A stretch of 43,539 nucleotides of DNA from Corynebacterium atrinae (GCF_030408455.1 NZ_CP046979.1:1-43539), one strand, 5' to 3'; shown: positions 1-7,864, counted from the first letter of the stretch. Numbers and translations: made by a program. Notes: a model not told the origin generated them from the letters alone.

Positions 1-529
1 GATAACTACTGCAGCAGAGCAATACGGAGAGCAGTGTGGTGGCCGTCTCCCAGTGCCGCTCGTGGCGGCGCTCGATGAGGCCGCCAATGTCGTGAAGTGG
101 CCAGAACTTCCGTCACTCTACAGCCACTACGGCTCGCGCGGAATCATCCTGATGACCATCCTGCAGTCGTACACGCAGGGCGTAGGAGTGTGGGGGGAGG
201 AAGGCATGGAAGCGATGTGGTCAGCGGCTTCGATCTTGCTCTACGGCGGCGGTGTTCGCGACGACAAGATGCTGCAGAAGCTCGAATCTCTTATCGGCGA
301 GGTCGAGGTCTTCGAGTCGTCGACCAGCCGTACCGGCGACGGCCCCCGCTCGGTAAGCACACAGCGGCGGGAGAAGAAGATCCTCACTGTCTCCGAGCTT
401 GCCAGCCTGCAGCAGTGGAGGGCGCTCGTGCTCGCATCAAAACGCCGACCCATGGTCGCGGAGATGGAGCCCTTCTGGGTCCGGCCTTGGCCTGAGAGAA
501 TCCGTGCGCAGCTGGGAGTCACAGCATGA
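1..529 (+). CDS. VirD4/TraG-type coupling protein, C-terminal part (gene continues from 42323-43539)
   Basis: This is the 3' part of the type IV coupling protein gene. The first base completes a GCG codon begun by the last two bases of the window, and translation then runs in frame to TGA at 527-529, so the full protein is about 581 residues. The Walker B region is here (LDEAAN, about residues 430-435), followed by the 'LYSHYGSRGI' stretch typical of actinobacterial TraG/VirD4 ATPases. The protein is expected to sit in the membrane and pump the relaxase-DNA complex into the secretion channel. The stop overlaps the next start (ATGA at 526-529). The joining across the window ends is inferred from frame and family fit, which are both very good. 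Confidence 0.93.
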   Translation, partial: ITTAAEQYGEQCGGRLPVPLVAALDEAANVVKWPELPSLYSHYGSRGIILMTILQSYTQGVGVWGEEGMEAMWSAASILLYGGGVRDDKMLQKLESLIGEVEVFESSTSRTGDGPRSVSTQRREKKILTVSELASLQQWRALVLASKRRPMVAEMEPFWVRPWPERIRAQLGVTA

Positions 530-876
530 GTGATCAAGTTCCAGAGACACAGTTCCTGGACGTCTACCAGTTCGTCGATGAGCTCATTGCTCCGCTCTAC
601 GGCGTCACCGAAGCCCGGATCAATGAGGTCCGCTGGGCGAAAACATGGTGGGCCCACGCCGACGTCGTCCTCCGCCTGGATAGTTTGTGGCGCCGCTACG
701 AGCAGTTGCGAATTTCGGAACCTGCGACATTCCTGGAGACTTTCCTGCGGTCTCACGCGGACTACCACATGCGCTACCTAATGCGCGACGACGGTGTGAT
801 GGCGGACTGCCGTCGGCAGGACATGCCCACTCTGCCGCTCCCCGTTGATCCAATCCCCGAAGGTGGAGAGGAGTGA
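526..876 (+). CDS. DUF4913 domain protein
   Basis: A protein of 116 residues that fits the DUF4913 family, a small domain of unknown function that recurs beside TraG-type coupling proteins in actinobacterial plasmids. The sequence has the family's aromatic pattern: VRWAKTWWAHADVVLRLDSL at about 35-55, then W-R-R-Y-E-Q-L-R, and 'ADYHMRYLM' near 78-87. No signal peptide or membrane segment is seen. The start overlaps the stop of the coupling protein gene (ATGA), so the two are probably translated together, and a link to coupling protein or relaxosome function is an inference from that. An AGGTGGAGAGGAG stretch near its end serves as the ribosome-binding site of the next gene. Confidence 0.85.
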   Translation: MSDQVPETQFLDVYQFVDELIAPLYGVTEARINEVRWAKTWWAHADVVLRLDSLWRRYEQLRISEPATFLETFLRSHADYHMRYLMRDDGVMADCRRQDMPTLPLPVDPIPEGGEE

Positions 877-878
877 TC

Positions 879-1019
879 ATGCCGACCCCGCTCCACCGGC
901 AATGGGAACTCCACGAGCCGGCCCTTGAAGAACTGACCAGCAGACTGCACGCCCTTTCCCAGGAAGCGGGAGACCTTGATCGCGGCGAGCACATAAAGAG
1001 AAACGGATCACCCTCATGA
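879..1019 (+). CDS. Small 46-residue protein in the transfer operon
   Basis: An ATG at 879 preceded by a strong GGTGGAGAGGAG ribosome-binding site opens a 46-codon frame that ends with TGA at 1017-1019. That stop overlaps the start of the next gene in the same ATGA pattern used elsewhere in this operon, and the frame exactly fills the gap between its neighbours. The product is hydrophilic and mostly helical in appearance (a run such as ALEELTSRLHALSQEAGDL), and could form a short coiled coil. I do not recognise the family. The evidence is the ribosome-binding site, the perfect packing and the overlap; the function is unknown. Confidence 0.72.
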   Translation: MPTPLHRQWELHEPALEELTSRLHALSQEAGDLDRGEHIKRNGSPS

Positions 1020-1645
1020 CCCCCACGCGCTCATCCAGATCAGAGATCGACCGCTCCCTAGCCCGGGCTCTTCGACTGATCCGGCAGGCAGCAGGATCAT
1101 CGCGCCGGCACACTCTGCGCCAATCGACCAGAGCTGCCGGTCCGGCGACGTATCGACACCTCACACCGGGGCAGTTGGCATCAGCGGCCTTAGCCGGCCT
1201 GGTCGTGGGCCAGTGGGCAGAAAGGGAAGGTGCCGACAGATTCTTCGTCGCAGAGCTGCAGCGGCGTGGGATGACTGAATCGTGGGTTGCCTGGGACAAC
1301 GACGCCGCCACCGTCAGCGACACTCCGCTGGGCGAGTTTGAGACGAGACTGAGCCAGCTCGGAACACTCACCCACCACAGCCTCGATAATCTGTGCGAGG
1401 CGCTGGATAGAGTGGCGTTCGGTGATGATGGTAGAACCCCTGGGGCACTATCGCCGGCGGAAGTGATCGAGGACATGGAGGCCACCGGAATGCCGGAAGA
1501 AGCCATCGACGCTTACGCTGCAGCTGTCGGCACCTCCGCTACGTCCCTTAGCCAGGACCTGGCTGTCCAGGGAGAGTCTCCTACCCCCTTGCTCGCTGCG
1601 GAGATGCCTACAGAAGATGAGGCGGCAGACGAAGCTGCGCTGTAG
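1016..1645 (+). CDS. Hypothetical protein at the end of the transfer operon
   Basis: A 209-residue protein with no family I recognise. The N-terminal 40 residues are very basic and serine/arginine-rich. The middle (about 48-145) looks globular and helical, with 'LTPGQLASAALAGLVVGQWAERE' too polar to be a clear membrane segment. The last 30 residues are acidic and probably disordered. It begins inside the stop of the 46-residue gene and is the last gene before the convergent relaxase gene. The TAG stop of this gene and that of the relaxase gene lie in the two arms of one small hairpin (1642-1657). Its place beside the coupling protein suggests a transfer accessory role, by inference only. Confidence 0.75.
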   Translation: MTPTRSSRSEIDRSLARALRLIRQAAGSSRRHTLRQSTRAAGPATYRHLTPGQLASAALAGLVVGQWAEREGADRFFVAELQRRGMTESWVAWDNDAATVSDTPLGEFETRLSQLGTLTHHSLDNLCEALDRVAFGDDGRTPGALSPAEVIEDMEATGMPEEAIDAYAAAVGTSATSLSQDLAVQGESPTPLLAAEMPTEDEAADEAAL

Positions 1646-1677
1646 CCAGGGGGCTACTGCTCGAGAGAGTCCTCTCG
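1642..1677. terminator. Possible shared terminator between convergent transfer operons
   Basis: Two short perfect inverted repeats lie end to end: GTAGCC-AGGG-GGCTAC (1642-1657) and CGAGAG-AGTC-CTCTCG (1662-1677). The first contains the stop codons of both converging genes. There is no strong T-tract, so termination is a weak inference. Confidence 0.3.
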
Positions 1678-4600
1678 GCCCTCCTCGGCAGAAGGAGCCA
1701 CCGGATCGCTGATAGAGGGTCCGGTGGTCTTCTGGTCCTGCGGTCGTGCGGGCGAGACGAGATCGAGAAGATCCCGGCCGGGGCCAGGGCGCGGTGTCGT
1801 GACGCGGGAATCGCGGGACGGAACGGGGCGCGCTCCCATCACAGTGTCCACGAGACGCCGGCCCGCCACCGCGAGGTCGACAGCCTGATTTTCCTCTGGG
1901 CTGATGAGCAAGTCGCGAGTGTGTAGCAGCCAGTCGCGCAGCTCCGGGTCACACCCCCGCGACGCGGGGGGGACGGCCGGGACGTCAGTAGGCGTGGACA
2001 GCTCAGCTGCCTGGTCGCGCAGCCGGTAAGAAATGACGGCACCGATGTTCTCGGCGTCCCCGAGATTGGTGACTGCTGCGGTCATCAAGTCTCGGGGATC
2101 CACACCGGCAGCAAGGAGTCTGTGCCACGTGGCAACGACGGTGGAAAGACCTCCCTGCTCCGAGAAACGTGCAGCCTCATCCACGGAGAGTCGGTCAAGG
2201 AAACCGGCCAGGTAGGTGGCGGTGAACTGGCCGGACGCGAGCTCCACCCCATAGGTGTACAGCTGCTCGAGTCGCTCCCGGCTTCTCGCCTGGACGACTT
2301 CATCGAGGTGGACCTCCGTGGCCGTGCGCTGACGGTGGTCTCGGGTGATCGCCCTGGAGAGAACCTCAACGGCTTCCAATCCTGCGGCGTTGCCGGAGCC
2401 GAGCCAGTGGGCCTCCTCAGCTTCTTCGTCCAGTCGAGCGTCGGTGACCGCCCAAATCCGGTTTTCCATCTTTCCCCGAGTCAGTGCCACGTACAGAGTG
2501 GACCTGTCCGTGGAGTCGTCGATGATCGCGTGAGCGACGTCGACAGTGGCGCCCTGGGCGCGGTGGACGGTCGAAGCGTATCCGAGGTGGACGTTCTCGG
2601 AGACGTATTCAGCAGGCAGCGAAACGCAGGCCCCGCTGGCGGGATCACGCGCCAGCAGACCGCCGTCGCGTCGAATTTCCGCAATGGTGAACATCTGTCC
2701 GTTGATCAGGCGTTCGCCGTCTGGGAGCCGCTCGTTCTTTCGGCAGATGATGGTGTCTCCGACGCCTGCGACATCACCGCGGGACAGGGTGAGCTCATCG
2801 GTAATGCTGACAACTCCTTGGCGAATCCGCTGATCGCGGATCATCTCATTAAGGGCGTCTACGTCGGAATTTGTCGGAGCTACTAGGAGAACCCGCCGAC
2901 CCAGAGCTACATCAGCCAGGTACGCCTCTACGGCGTCGGTAAGCATCTCAGTGCGGGTTCCACCAGTAATCCAGTCCCTGTCCTCATAAAACTTGAGTGC
3001 CGCAAGGTTGCCGGCTCGAAGGTTCAGCGAAGCCTCTGCCTGCTCCACATCGTTGCCATGAGCAAACCTCATGACGTCGGTGAGTTCTGCGGGATCACTT
3101 GCCTTGCAGAGAGCGGCAAAGAGTCCACCAGCACCTACAGCGTCGAGCTGATGCGGATCACCGATGAGCCGGAGGACTGCACCTGAGGCCTCCGCAATTT
3201 CAGTGAGCGCAGCGAGATTCTCGGTAGTGGCCATGCCGGCCTCGTCGACCAGAAGCATGTCGCCGGCCCGGAGTTGAATGGGCAGCGCGCCCAAGTCCCG
3301 TGCATTCGTCTCGGGGTTCTTTCCCCTCCAGGTATGTGTTAAGTGGTCGACAGTCGAGGCGTCCACGCCGATCTCTTCACCGAGGATCTGGGCGGCCGCC
3401 GCTGAGGGAGCGAGACCGACGACGCGTCGTCCCTCGGCCTGCCAGACGTCCCTGACGATCCGCATGGAGGTCGTCTTTCCGGTGCCGGCCGGTCCGACCC
3501 CGACGCCGACCAGAGAGCCGCACTGAAGAAGGTGGCGAGAAAGTTCGGCCTGTCCGGTGTTCAGAGACCAGCCATGCTCGCGGGTGTGCTCCTCTAGGGC
3601 AGCATTAATCACTCTGCTCGAGGAGAACACCGCCGTCGGCTCTGTGACTGCCGACAGCACCCGCGCCTCCGCGTGCAGAATCGCTGCCGTCGAGTACTTC
3701 TCGGAACCGATGTGTCGGTCCACGCCGCTGGCCGAAGCGTCACCATCGGTCCGGAGCTGCAGCGGGAGATCAGGCACCTCCGCGGGACTGAGATCTACCA
3801 CCAGATCGTTGATGATCGTCTCGGTAAGGAGCTGATGAGCACGAGCCACCTCATCCGAAGTCTCAAACCGAAAACCCTTGAGGGCCGTACCCACCGCCGC
3901 AGTGATGTGATGACGCGAGAAGTAAGAGCGCCGGGCAGTCACCGACTCCAAGATCTGCTCTCCCCGCTTCCGGAGCTCATGGCGGACTTGACCGTCGTCA
4001 GCCCCGAAGAAGTAAGGACGGCGATCCTGTGGGGATGTTCCGACCATCTCCTTCAGCTTCTCGATGAGGTCCTCTCCATCACTCACTGTCCGCGCTTCCT
4101 GTGCCCAAGTGGCTCGAAGATCGGCAAGAGATTCCGCAGGCTTCTTGGCATCGCGGGTCTCCAGGATTGCCGCCTGCCACAGCTGCTTGACCGTCTGATG
4201 GTCTGGCTGGTGGCCATGTTTGGCAACGTAAGCCGCCAGCATTGTCTCGTACACGGGGCGTGCCAAGGTGCGACGCTTAGAGAAGACGTCGATCAGCTTC
4301 TGAGGAACACCGGCGACTTCCCACACCGGAGCCTTGTCCCGGCCACGGGACGAAGCCTCGAAGGCGAGTCCCATCTTGCGAGTGAGGATCTCTTGCAGCA
4401 CGGAGTCATAGCGCGCAGAGAGGGTCTGGTGGTTCATGAACAGAGGCCTCCCATCGAGTGCTCGCCACTTTCCGTCCGGACCTTGGACCTTGTTTGAGAT
4501 CAGAACGTGCGAGTGGAGGTCAGGATCTCCACTGCGGGTGTCGAAATGAGTGAACTCTGCAGCGAGCAGTCCTCGTGAGCGCACCTGCGCCAGTCCACCC

Positions 4601-5295
4601 GTACCCTGACGCGTTCGCACGACGTTATCTTCGGCCCATGCGAGAACCTCCGCGACCGCCTCGTGGTGGCAGGCGGCGATCCGAGACGCCGTTCGCTCAT
4701 CGCTTAAGGCCCACAGAACAGACACGGACTTGGCCGGTGAGAAAGTCAGATCGTAGCCTGCCACAGCCTGCTTGACCTCAGCTCGCTGGAGGTTGACCCA
4801 GGCAACGACATCGCGTGCGGGAGCGTTGGTGTAGCCGGTCGCCTCAACGTAGAAGGGCCGGCCAACGCTGACGGCCAGCTCAGAGCGCTCCGCGTCCGAG
4901 GGAAGTCGGTTGTGCTCGCGAAGAAAGGAACTCTCAGCTGATCGCAGAGCATTCAGTACCGGGATGTTGTTGGTGTACGAGGGGAACTTTCCACCGAGCT
5001 GGCAGTCCTTCAAACTTGTCCCTTCGAGGAGCTTTGAATCGGTGTCGGGGTGCAAGCCCAGGCCGTAAAGCGCGGCCATCTGATCCGCTTCAACTATCTG
5101 CCCTGTCGTCGCTGACGATGACTCCAGCGCCGCCAGTCCCCGTCCCAGCCAGCGCCCCGGAGGGGTGCCTTTGGCGGCGTAGTAGGAAGCGAGCTTTCCT
5201 GTTTCCGTCGACTGGTCGTAGGCATCATTTGTCGCCACCGAGCGCAGCAGGTACTGGTACCCAGCACCTGCGTGTACCGCCCGAAAGCTCATCAT
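1654..5295 (-). CDS. traA: MobF-family conjugative relaxase-helicase (TraA/TrwC type)
   Basis: A 1213-residue relaxase-helicase that would nick oriT, stay bound to the 5' end through a tyrosine, and unwind the strand to be transferred. The N-terminus has candidate catalytic tyrosines (Y13 and Y15 in AGYQYLL). The three-histidine metal site is visible at about 248-262 (THFDTRSGDPDLHSHVLISN). The C-terminal half is a RecD/TraI-like helicase: Walker A GPAGTGKTT near 605, LLVDEAG near 683, and the late motifs STVHRAQGATVD near 913 and YVALTRGK. The length is normal for the family. The start is the first of two adjacent ATG codons, preceded by TGAGG; a TAGACT hexamer just upstream could be a -10 element. 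The gene converges on the type IV secretion operon and diverges from a small HTH protein, with the likely oriT between. Family assignment is firm; the gene symbol is by analogy with actinobacterial traA. Confidence 0.95.
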   Translation of the reverse strand: MMSFRAVHAGAGYQYLLRSVATNDAYDQSTETGKLASYYAAKGTPPGRWLGRGLAALESSSATTGQIVEADQMAALYGLGLHPDTDSKLLEGTSLKDCQLGGKFPSYTNNIPVLNALRSAESSFLREHNRLPSDAERSELAVSVGRPFYVEATGYTNAPARDVVAWVNLQRAEVKQAVAGYDLTFSPAKSVSVLWALSDERTASRIAACHHEAVAEVLAWAEDNVVRTRQGTGGLAQVRSRGLLAAEFTHFDTRSGDPDLHSHVLISNKVQGPDGKWRALDGRPLFMNHQTLSARYDSVLQEILTRKMGLAFEASSRGRDKAPVWEVAGVPQKLIDVFSKRRTLARPVYETMLAAYVAKHGHQPDHQTVKQLWQAAILETRDAKKPAESLADLRATWAQEARTVSDGEDLIEKLKEMVGTSPQDRRPYFFGADDGQVRHELRKRGEQILESVTARRSYFSRHHITAAVGTALKGFRFETSDEVARAHQLLTETIINDLVVDLSPAEVPDLPLQLRTDGDASASGVDRHIGSEKYSTAAILHAEARVLSAVTEPTAVFSSSRVINAALEEHTREHGWSLNTGQAELSRHLLQCGSLVGVGVGPAGTGKTTSMRIVRDVWQAEGRRVVGLAPSAAAAQILGEEIGVDASTVDHLTHTWRGKNPETNARDLGALPIQLRAGDMLLVDEAGMATTENLAALTEIAEASGAVLRLIGDPHQLDAVGAGGLFAALCKASDPAELTDVMRFAHGNDVEQAEASLNLRAGNLAALKFYEDRDWITGGTRTEMLTDAVEAYLADVALGRRVLLVAPTNSDVDALNEMIRDQRIRQGVVSITDELTLSRGDVAGVGDTIICRKNERLPDGERLINGQMFTIAEIRRDGGLLARDPASGACVSLPAEYVSENVHLGYASTVHRAQGATVDVAHAIIDDSTDRSTLYVALTRGKMENRIWAVTDARLDEEAEEAHWLGSGNAAGLEAVEVLSRAITRDHRQRTATEVHLDEVVQARSRERLEQLYTYGVELASGQFTATYLAGFLDRLSVDEAARFSEQGGLSTVVATWHRLLAAGVDPRDLMTAAVTNLGDAENIGAVISYRLRDQAAELSTPTDVPAVPPASRGCDPELRDWLLHTRDLLISPEENQAVDLAVAGRRLVDTVMGARPVPSRDSRVTTPRPGPGRDLLDLVSPARPQDQKTTGPSISDPVAPSAEEGREDSLEQ

Positions 5296-5418
5296 GGACC
5301 TCAGTCTATCCGGGGTTCACCCCAATCTCACTAAAAGTGCATACTGTGTGTGGCAGTTTCTAGGCTGAGCAGCGGCGAAGGTCTGGAGTTAAGGCCGGCG
5401 GACTTCTACGGTGAGGAC
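5296..5418. other. Divergent promoter region and candidate oriT
   Basis: The 123-bp gap between the relaxase gene and its divergent neighbour is the usual site for oriT in MobF plasmids. It holds a perfect hairpin (GGGG-TTCA-CCCC, 5312-5323) next to AGTCTATCC (5303-5311), which loosely resembles the TGTCTATAG nick region of R388-like MobF systems. A CATACT hexamer near 5340 may be a -10 element for the plus-strand genes. No nick site can be proven from sequence alone. Confidence 0.35.
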
Positions 5419-5766
5419 ATGACTAAGCGATCAACAAAGCGACCAAGTGCACGAATGAAGGCGAAGGAACGTCTTGCAGATCAGTTCGCGGAACTGCAAG
5501 CTCTCGAGATTGCCCTTGGCCGCGCCCTCACCCAGTGGGAGGCCGTCGAGAGGGCGGAGCAGTCCCTCCGCGAAGCCCTGGAGCCCCTCGTAGAGAGGGG
5601 ATTTAGTCGGTCAAAGATTGCAGATCTTCTCGGCGTCGACTCCGCGGATGTCGGTCGTGTGCTGGCTCTTCCCCTCCCCACTGATGACGCCAGAGTTGAC
5701 CCGGATAGTGAGGAGCATCTGTCAGGGCATGAGGATGATTCCTCGAGCTCCCCCGACGATGTCTAG
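5419..5766 (+). CDS. Small HTH protein beside the relaxase, putative relaxosome accessory factor
   Basis: The ATG at 5419 follows GGTGAGGAC and gives 115 residues; earlier in-frame codons lack a ribosome-binding site. The N-terminus is basic (TKRSTKRPSARMKAKERL), the middle is a long helix rich in E, A and L, and about residues 66-88 form a helix-turn-helix-like stretch (GFSRSKIADLLGVDSADVGR). The tail is acidic and serine-rich. Divergent placement from a MobF relaxase across a short intergenic region is the classic position of a DNA-binding relaxosome accessory protein, which is the inferred role. No named family is recognised. The last codons overlap the next gene's start. Confidence 0.75.
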   Translation: MTKRSTKRPSARMKAKERLADQFAELQALEIALGRALTQWEAVERAEQSLREALEPLVERGFSRSKIADLLGVDSADVGRVLALPLPTDDARVDPDSEEHLSGHEDDSSSSPDDV

Positions 5767-6397
5767 TGATTCGTTCCGGGAGCAAGACGTTCCGCTCCCT
5801 GGATTCGACTTTCTTCAACCTGCCGTCGTTGCACCCGTGAGAAGGTCAGTGGCTTCATCGCCTACACTCACGGCGACTGCAGCCGACATCAGGAGGTTCT
5901 GGCGACGCGTCGTGGTCTCTCCGTCTTGCTGGTTCTGGATCGGCGCAGTGAGCGTTCCTGACGGGTACGGTCGTTTCACTTGGCAACGAGGTGGTGTTCA
6001 ACGCACACTCGCAGCGCACCGCTTTTCCCTAATGATTTCCGGCCAGGAGATTGATGGCCAGGTCGCAGAGCACCATTGCAACGAACCGCTTTGCGTTCGC
6101 GTCGGGGACAGACATGTGTTCGCTTCGACGCAGGCCGCGAATGTTGCCTGGGCGGTGCAGCTGGGCCGGCACCGGGGGAATGTACGCACGGTGGGGGAAG
6201 GACAAGAGCCCGCGGCTCGTTCGCACCGAATCAGGGAAGCACTCGAGCACGGGTGGAATGAGTCGGCGTACCTGCGAGCGGTAGCAGAAGGCGACGTTTC
6301 GCAGACGTCGCTTCTGCTGCCGGGCGAAACATCTAGCTCTCCGTCACCACAATGGCTAGGTCTTCCTGGTGCCCCAGGCAGGCGGCAGCGATCTTAG
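5759..6397 (+). CDS. HNH-type endonuclease-like protein
   Basis: A 212-residue protein starting at an ATG that overlaps the end of the previous gene. The core matches the HNH_3/AP2-type homing-nuclease pattern: CWFWIG at 57-62, GYGRF at 69-73, AHR at 86-88, then HHCNEPLC at 105-112 and ASTQAANV near 122-129. The two cysteines and the histidine pair fit the zinc/ββα-metal scaffold of HNH proteins. Genes of this kind recur near mobilisation genes in actinobacterial plasmids, and a role in DNA processing or as a free-standing nuclease is possible. The last 20 residues or so overlap an opposing 58-codon gene and look like low-complexity run-out. Confidence 0.75.
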   Translation: MSSDSFREQDVPLPGFDFLQPAVVAPVRRSVASSPTLTATAADIRRFWRRVVVSPSCWFWIGAVSVPDGYGRFTWQRGGVQRTLAAHRFSLMISGQEIDGQVAEHHCNEPLCVRVGDRHVFASTQAANVAWAVQLGRHRGNVRTVGEGQEPAARSHRIREALEHGWNESAYLRAVAEGDVSQTSLLLPGETSSSPSPQWLGLPGAPGRRQRS

Positions 6398-6509
6398 TCA
6401 GCTGCCATATTTCGGGTTCGTCGGCGAGGAGATCGAGCAGGGCCCCAAGTAGCTCGGCTCGGGAATCGGCCACCATCCAGGCACCCATGGAATCATCAAG
6501 AAGAATCAT
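6333..6509 (-). CDS. Small 58-residue acidic protein
   Basis: An ATG at 6509 starts two bases after the TAG of the upstream minus-strand gene and gives 58 codons to the TAG at 6333-6335. The product is acidic and leucine/alanine-rich with a natural composition (for example AELLGALLDLLADEPEIWQL), probably an all-helical small protein. The 3' end overlaps the opposing HNH-type gene by 65 bp. The family is not recognised. Support rests on the tight operon spacing and protein-like composition. Confidence 0.55.
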   Translation of the reverse strand: MILLDDSMGAWMVADSRAELLGALLDLLADEPEIWQLTKIAAACLGHQEDLAIVVTES

Positions 6510-6511
6510 GA

Positions 6512-6838
6512 CTACTGTTCGAGGCCTGGGTCCTGGCCAGCTTCTTCCATAATCTCGACGAAGGTGACCTCATCGTAGAAATCTCCACCGGAAAGGACGT
6601 TGGCGTCAGGAATCATGCCAATCTCGGTGCGTTCGTAGAGCTTTGCGAGCAGTGCGTCGACGCCGTCCTTTCGGTGGGCAAGATCAAAGGCTGTAAGGCT
6701 TGCCTGGATCTCTTCGCGGGCCTCTTCTTCCGTTATGGGGAAGTGGTGGATGGGGAAATCGCTGGCGGAGTCGTGGACTCGCTCCTGGAGCTCCTGGAGC
6801 TTCTGTCGGGCTTCGTCTGCTGGCGTGAACGGGGTCAT
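6512..6838 (-). CDS. Hypothetical acidic protein
   Basis: A 108-residue acidic protein of unknown family, middle gene of a three-gene minus-strand cluster. About residues 8-25 look like a coiled helix (ADEARQKLQELQERVHDSAS), and the remainder is rich in E and D with 'IHHFPITEEEAREEI' near 30-44. No membrane segment or catalytic motif is evident. It starts 21 bp after the DnaB-N gene, with AGAAAG as a modest ribosome-binding site. Co-transcription with the DnaB-N-like gene suggests plasmid maintenance or replication, by inference. Confidence 0.7.
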   Translation of the reverse strand: MTPFTPADEARQKLQELQERVHDSASDFPIHHFPITEEEAREEIQASLTAFDLAHRKDGVDALLAKLYERTEIGMIPDANVLSGGDFYDEVTFVEIMEEAGQDPGLEQ

Positions 6839-6859
6839 GGTGGTGTCTTTCTGTGGGAT

Positions 6860-7390
6860 CTAGGGGTTATGGGTCCGGAGGGCTTGGCGTCGTTTCCAGA
6901 CCTCGCGCTGTGCGCGTCCGTGGGTGACCATGATGTCGAAGAGGTCTGCTTCCGGCGCGGTATCGGCCGCGTGAGCGAGTGCCTGGGCCATGCTCTGAAA
7001 CTGTCGGCGATAGGAGGTTCCAAGTACCTGATCGGCGTAGGCGGCGGTGCGGTCTGGGGTGACTCCGAGGGTGGTCAGTTCGATGAGCATGCGTTGGGCA
7101 GTGTGGGGTGCGATCGGTGCCTCGTTGCCCTGCTCGGTCAGCGCGGCTCGGAGGCTGGCGGGGTCAGTGGAGAGTCCATCTGCACGGCGGAGGACGATCA
7201 GGTCGAAGAGGTGGCCGTAGTGAGGGTCGTAGAAGTCATTGGCGGTGAGTACCTCGCAGACGGTGGAGCTGCCGGGGTGGTCGGAGTCGGCCCACATGAG
7301 TCCGCACAGGAGGAGGGCTTCGGGGTTGAGGAGGAGGGGCGCGCTGAGCTCTTCTGTGGCGCCGGCGTCGAGGTGGTCGGTGCTGGTCAC
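6860..7390 (-). CDS. Stand-alone DnaB N-terminal-domain protein
   Basis: A 176-residue protein, GTG start at 7390 after GGAAGGTAAG. Residues about 22-115 match the DnaB-like helicase N-terminal domain: an 'EALLLCGLMW' opening helix, 'LTANDFYDPHYGHLFDLIV', and 'LRAALTEQGN', in the order of the DnaB N-domain (the part that forms trimers and binds primase). The RecA-like ATPase part of DnaB is absent and the frame ends cleanly, so this is a free-standing domain and not a broken helicase at this locus. It could recruit or modulate the host replicative helicase or primase; that is inference. Its cluster diverges from the ribbon-helix-helix gene at 7568. Confidence 0.8.
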   Translation of the reverse strand: MTSTDHLDAGATEELSAPLLLNPEALLLCGLMWADSDHPGSSTVCEVLTANDFYDPHYGHLFDLIVLRRADGLSTDPASLRAALTEQGNEAPIAPHTAQRMLIELTTLGVTPDRTAAYADQVLGTSYRRQFQSMAQALAHAADTAPEADLFDIMVTHGRAQREVWKRRQALRTHNP

Positions 7391-7516
7391 ATTGTCTTAC
7401 CTTCCCGTCTTTGCCGTGCTGGTGATGAGTGTAGGTGGGTGTGGGGTGTACTTGACGGGCATGTAAGGGATTTCTTTTCCAGTTTCCTACCCTCCATTAA
7501 ACCCGGGGCGAACCAC

Positions 7517-7531
7517 GTACACACCGTGTAC
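7517..7531. promoter_or_regulatory. Operator-like palindrome upstream of the ribbon-helix-helix gene
   Basis: A perfect inverted repeat, GTACAC-ACC-GTGTAC, lies 36 bp before the ATG of the ribbon-helix-helix gene, in the 177-bp gap between divergent genes. A half-site GTGTAC recurs at 7446-7451. Autoregulation by the adjacent protein is the likely use. Confidence 0.45.
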
Positions 7532-7567
7532 CAGCCTGGAGGAACACCGACGGAAGGGCCGGGCACG

Positions 7568-7864
7568 ATGACAGACAGCACGCAATCCCCGCGGCAATCG
7601 AGCAGGGTGGTCTCCGTCCGCCTGGACGTCGAAACCATCGCCCGCCTCGACCGGCTCGCCCAGCGCACCTCCCGCAGCCGGGGGTTCTACCTCAAAGTAG
7701 CAATCCAGGCGATGCTGCCGACCCTGGAGGAAAACTACTGGAACCAGCAAGCTACCACCTACGAGGACTCTGTCATTGACCGGGAGTTCCGCACCATCAT
7801 GGACCAAGCACTTCACACTGACGACCTGATTCCACCTGACGACGAGCGGACGGGGGAGCAGTAG
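7568..7864 (+). CDS. Ribbon-helix-helix DNA-binding protein
   Basis: The ATG at 7568, preceded by GGAAGGG, gives 98 residues. Residues 13-50 form a ribbon-helix-helix fold: strand RVVSVRLDVET, helix IARLDRLAQRT, turn SRSRG, then helix FYLKVAIQAMLPTLEE. The C-terminus is acidic and resembles the toxin-binding or oligomerising tail of RelB/DinJ-like antitoxins, but no toxin gene follows within the 190 bp before the methyltransferase gene. It may be an orphan antitoxin-like repressor or a plasmid regulator. A palindrome sits just upstream of its start. Confidence 0.8.
   Translation: MTDSTQSPRQSSRVVSVRLDVETIARLDRLAQRTSRSRGFYLKVAIQAMLPTLEENYWNQQATTYEDSVIDREFRTIMDQALHTDDLIPPDDERTGEQ

Noticed and set aside
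2122..2886. 254-codon plus-strand frame inside the relaxase gene
   Set aside because: It is antisense to a well-supported MobF helicase domain and its composition is that of a reverse-strand shadow. It shows that chance frames of this length occur here.
7454..7464. ACGGGCATGTA, matching the first half of the iteron
   Set aside because: An 11-base match without the second half can occur by chance in 43 kb; there is no second copy nearby.
6674..7567. Long plus-strand extension upstream of the ribbon-helix-helix gene
   Set aside because: Antisense to three better minus-strand genes; the ribbon-helix-helix domain starts at the ATG at 7568 with its own ribosome-binding site.
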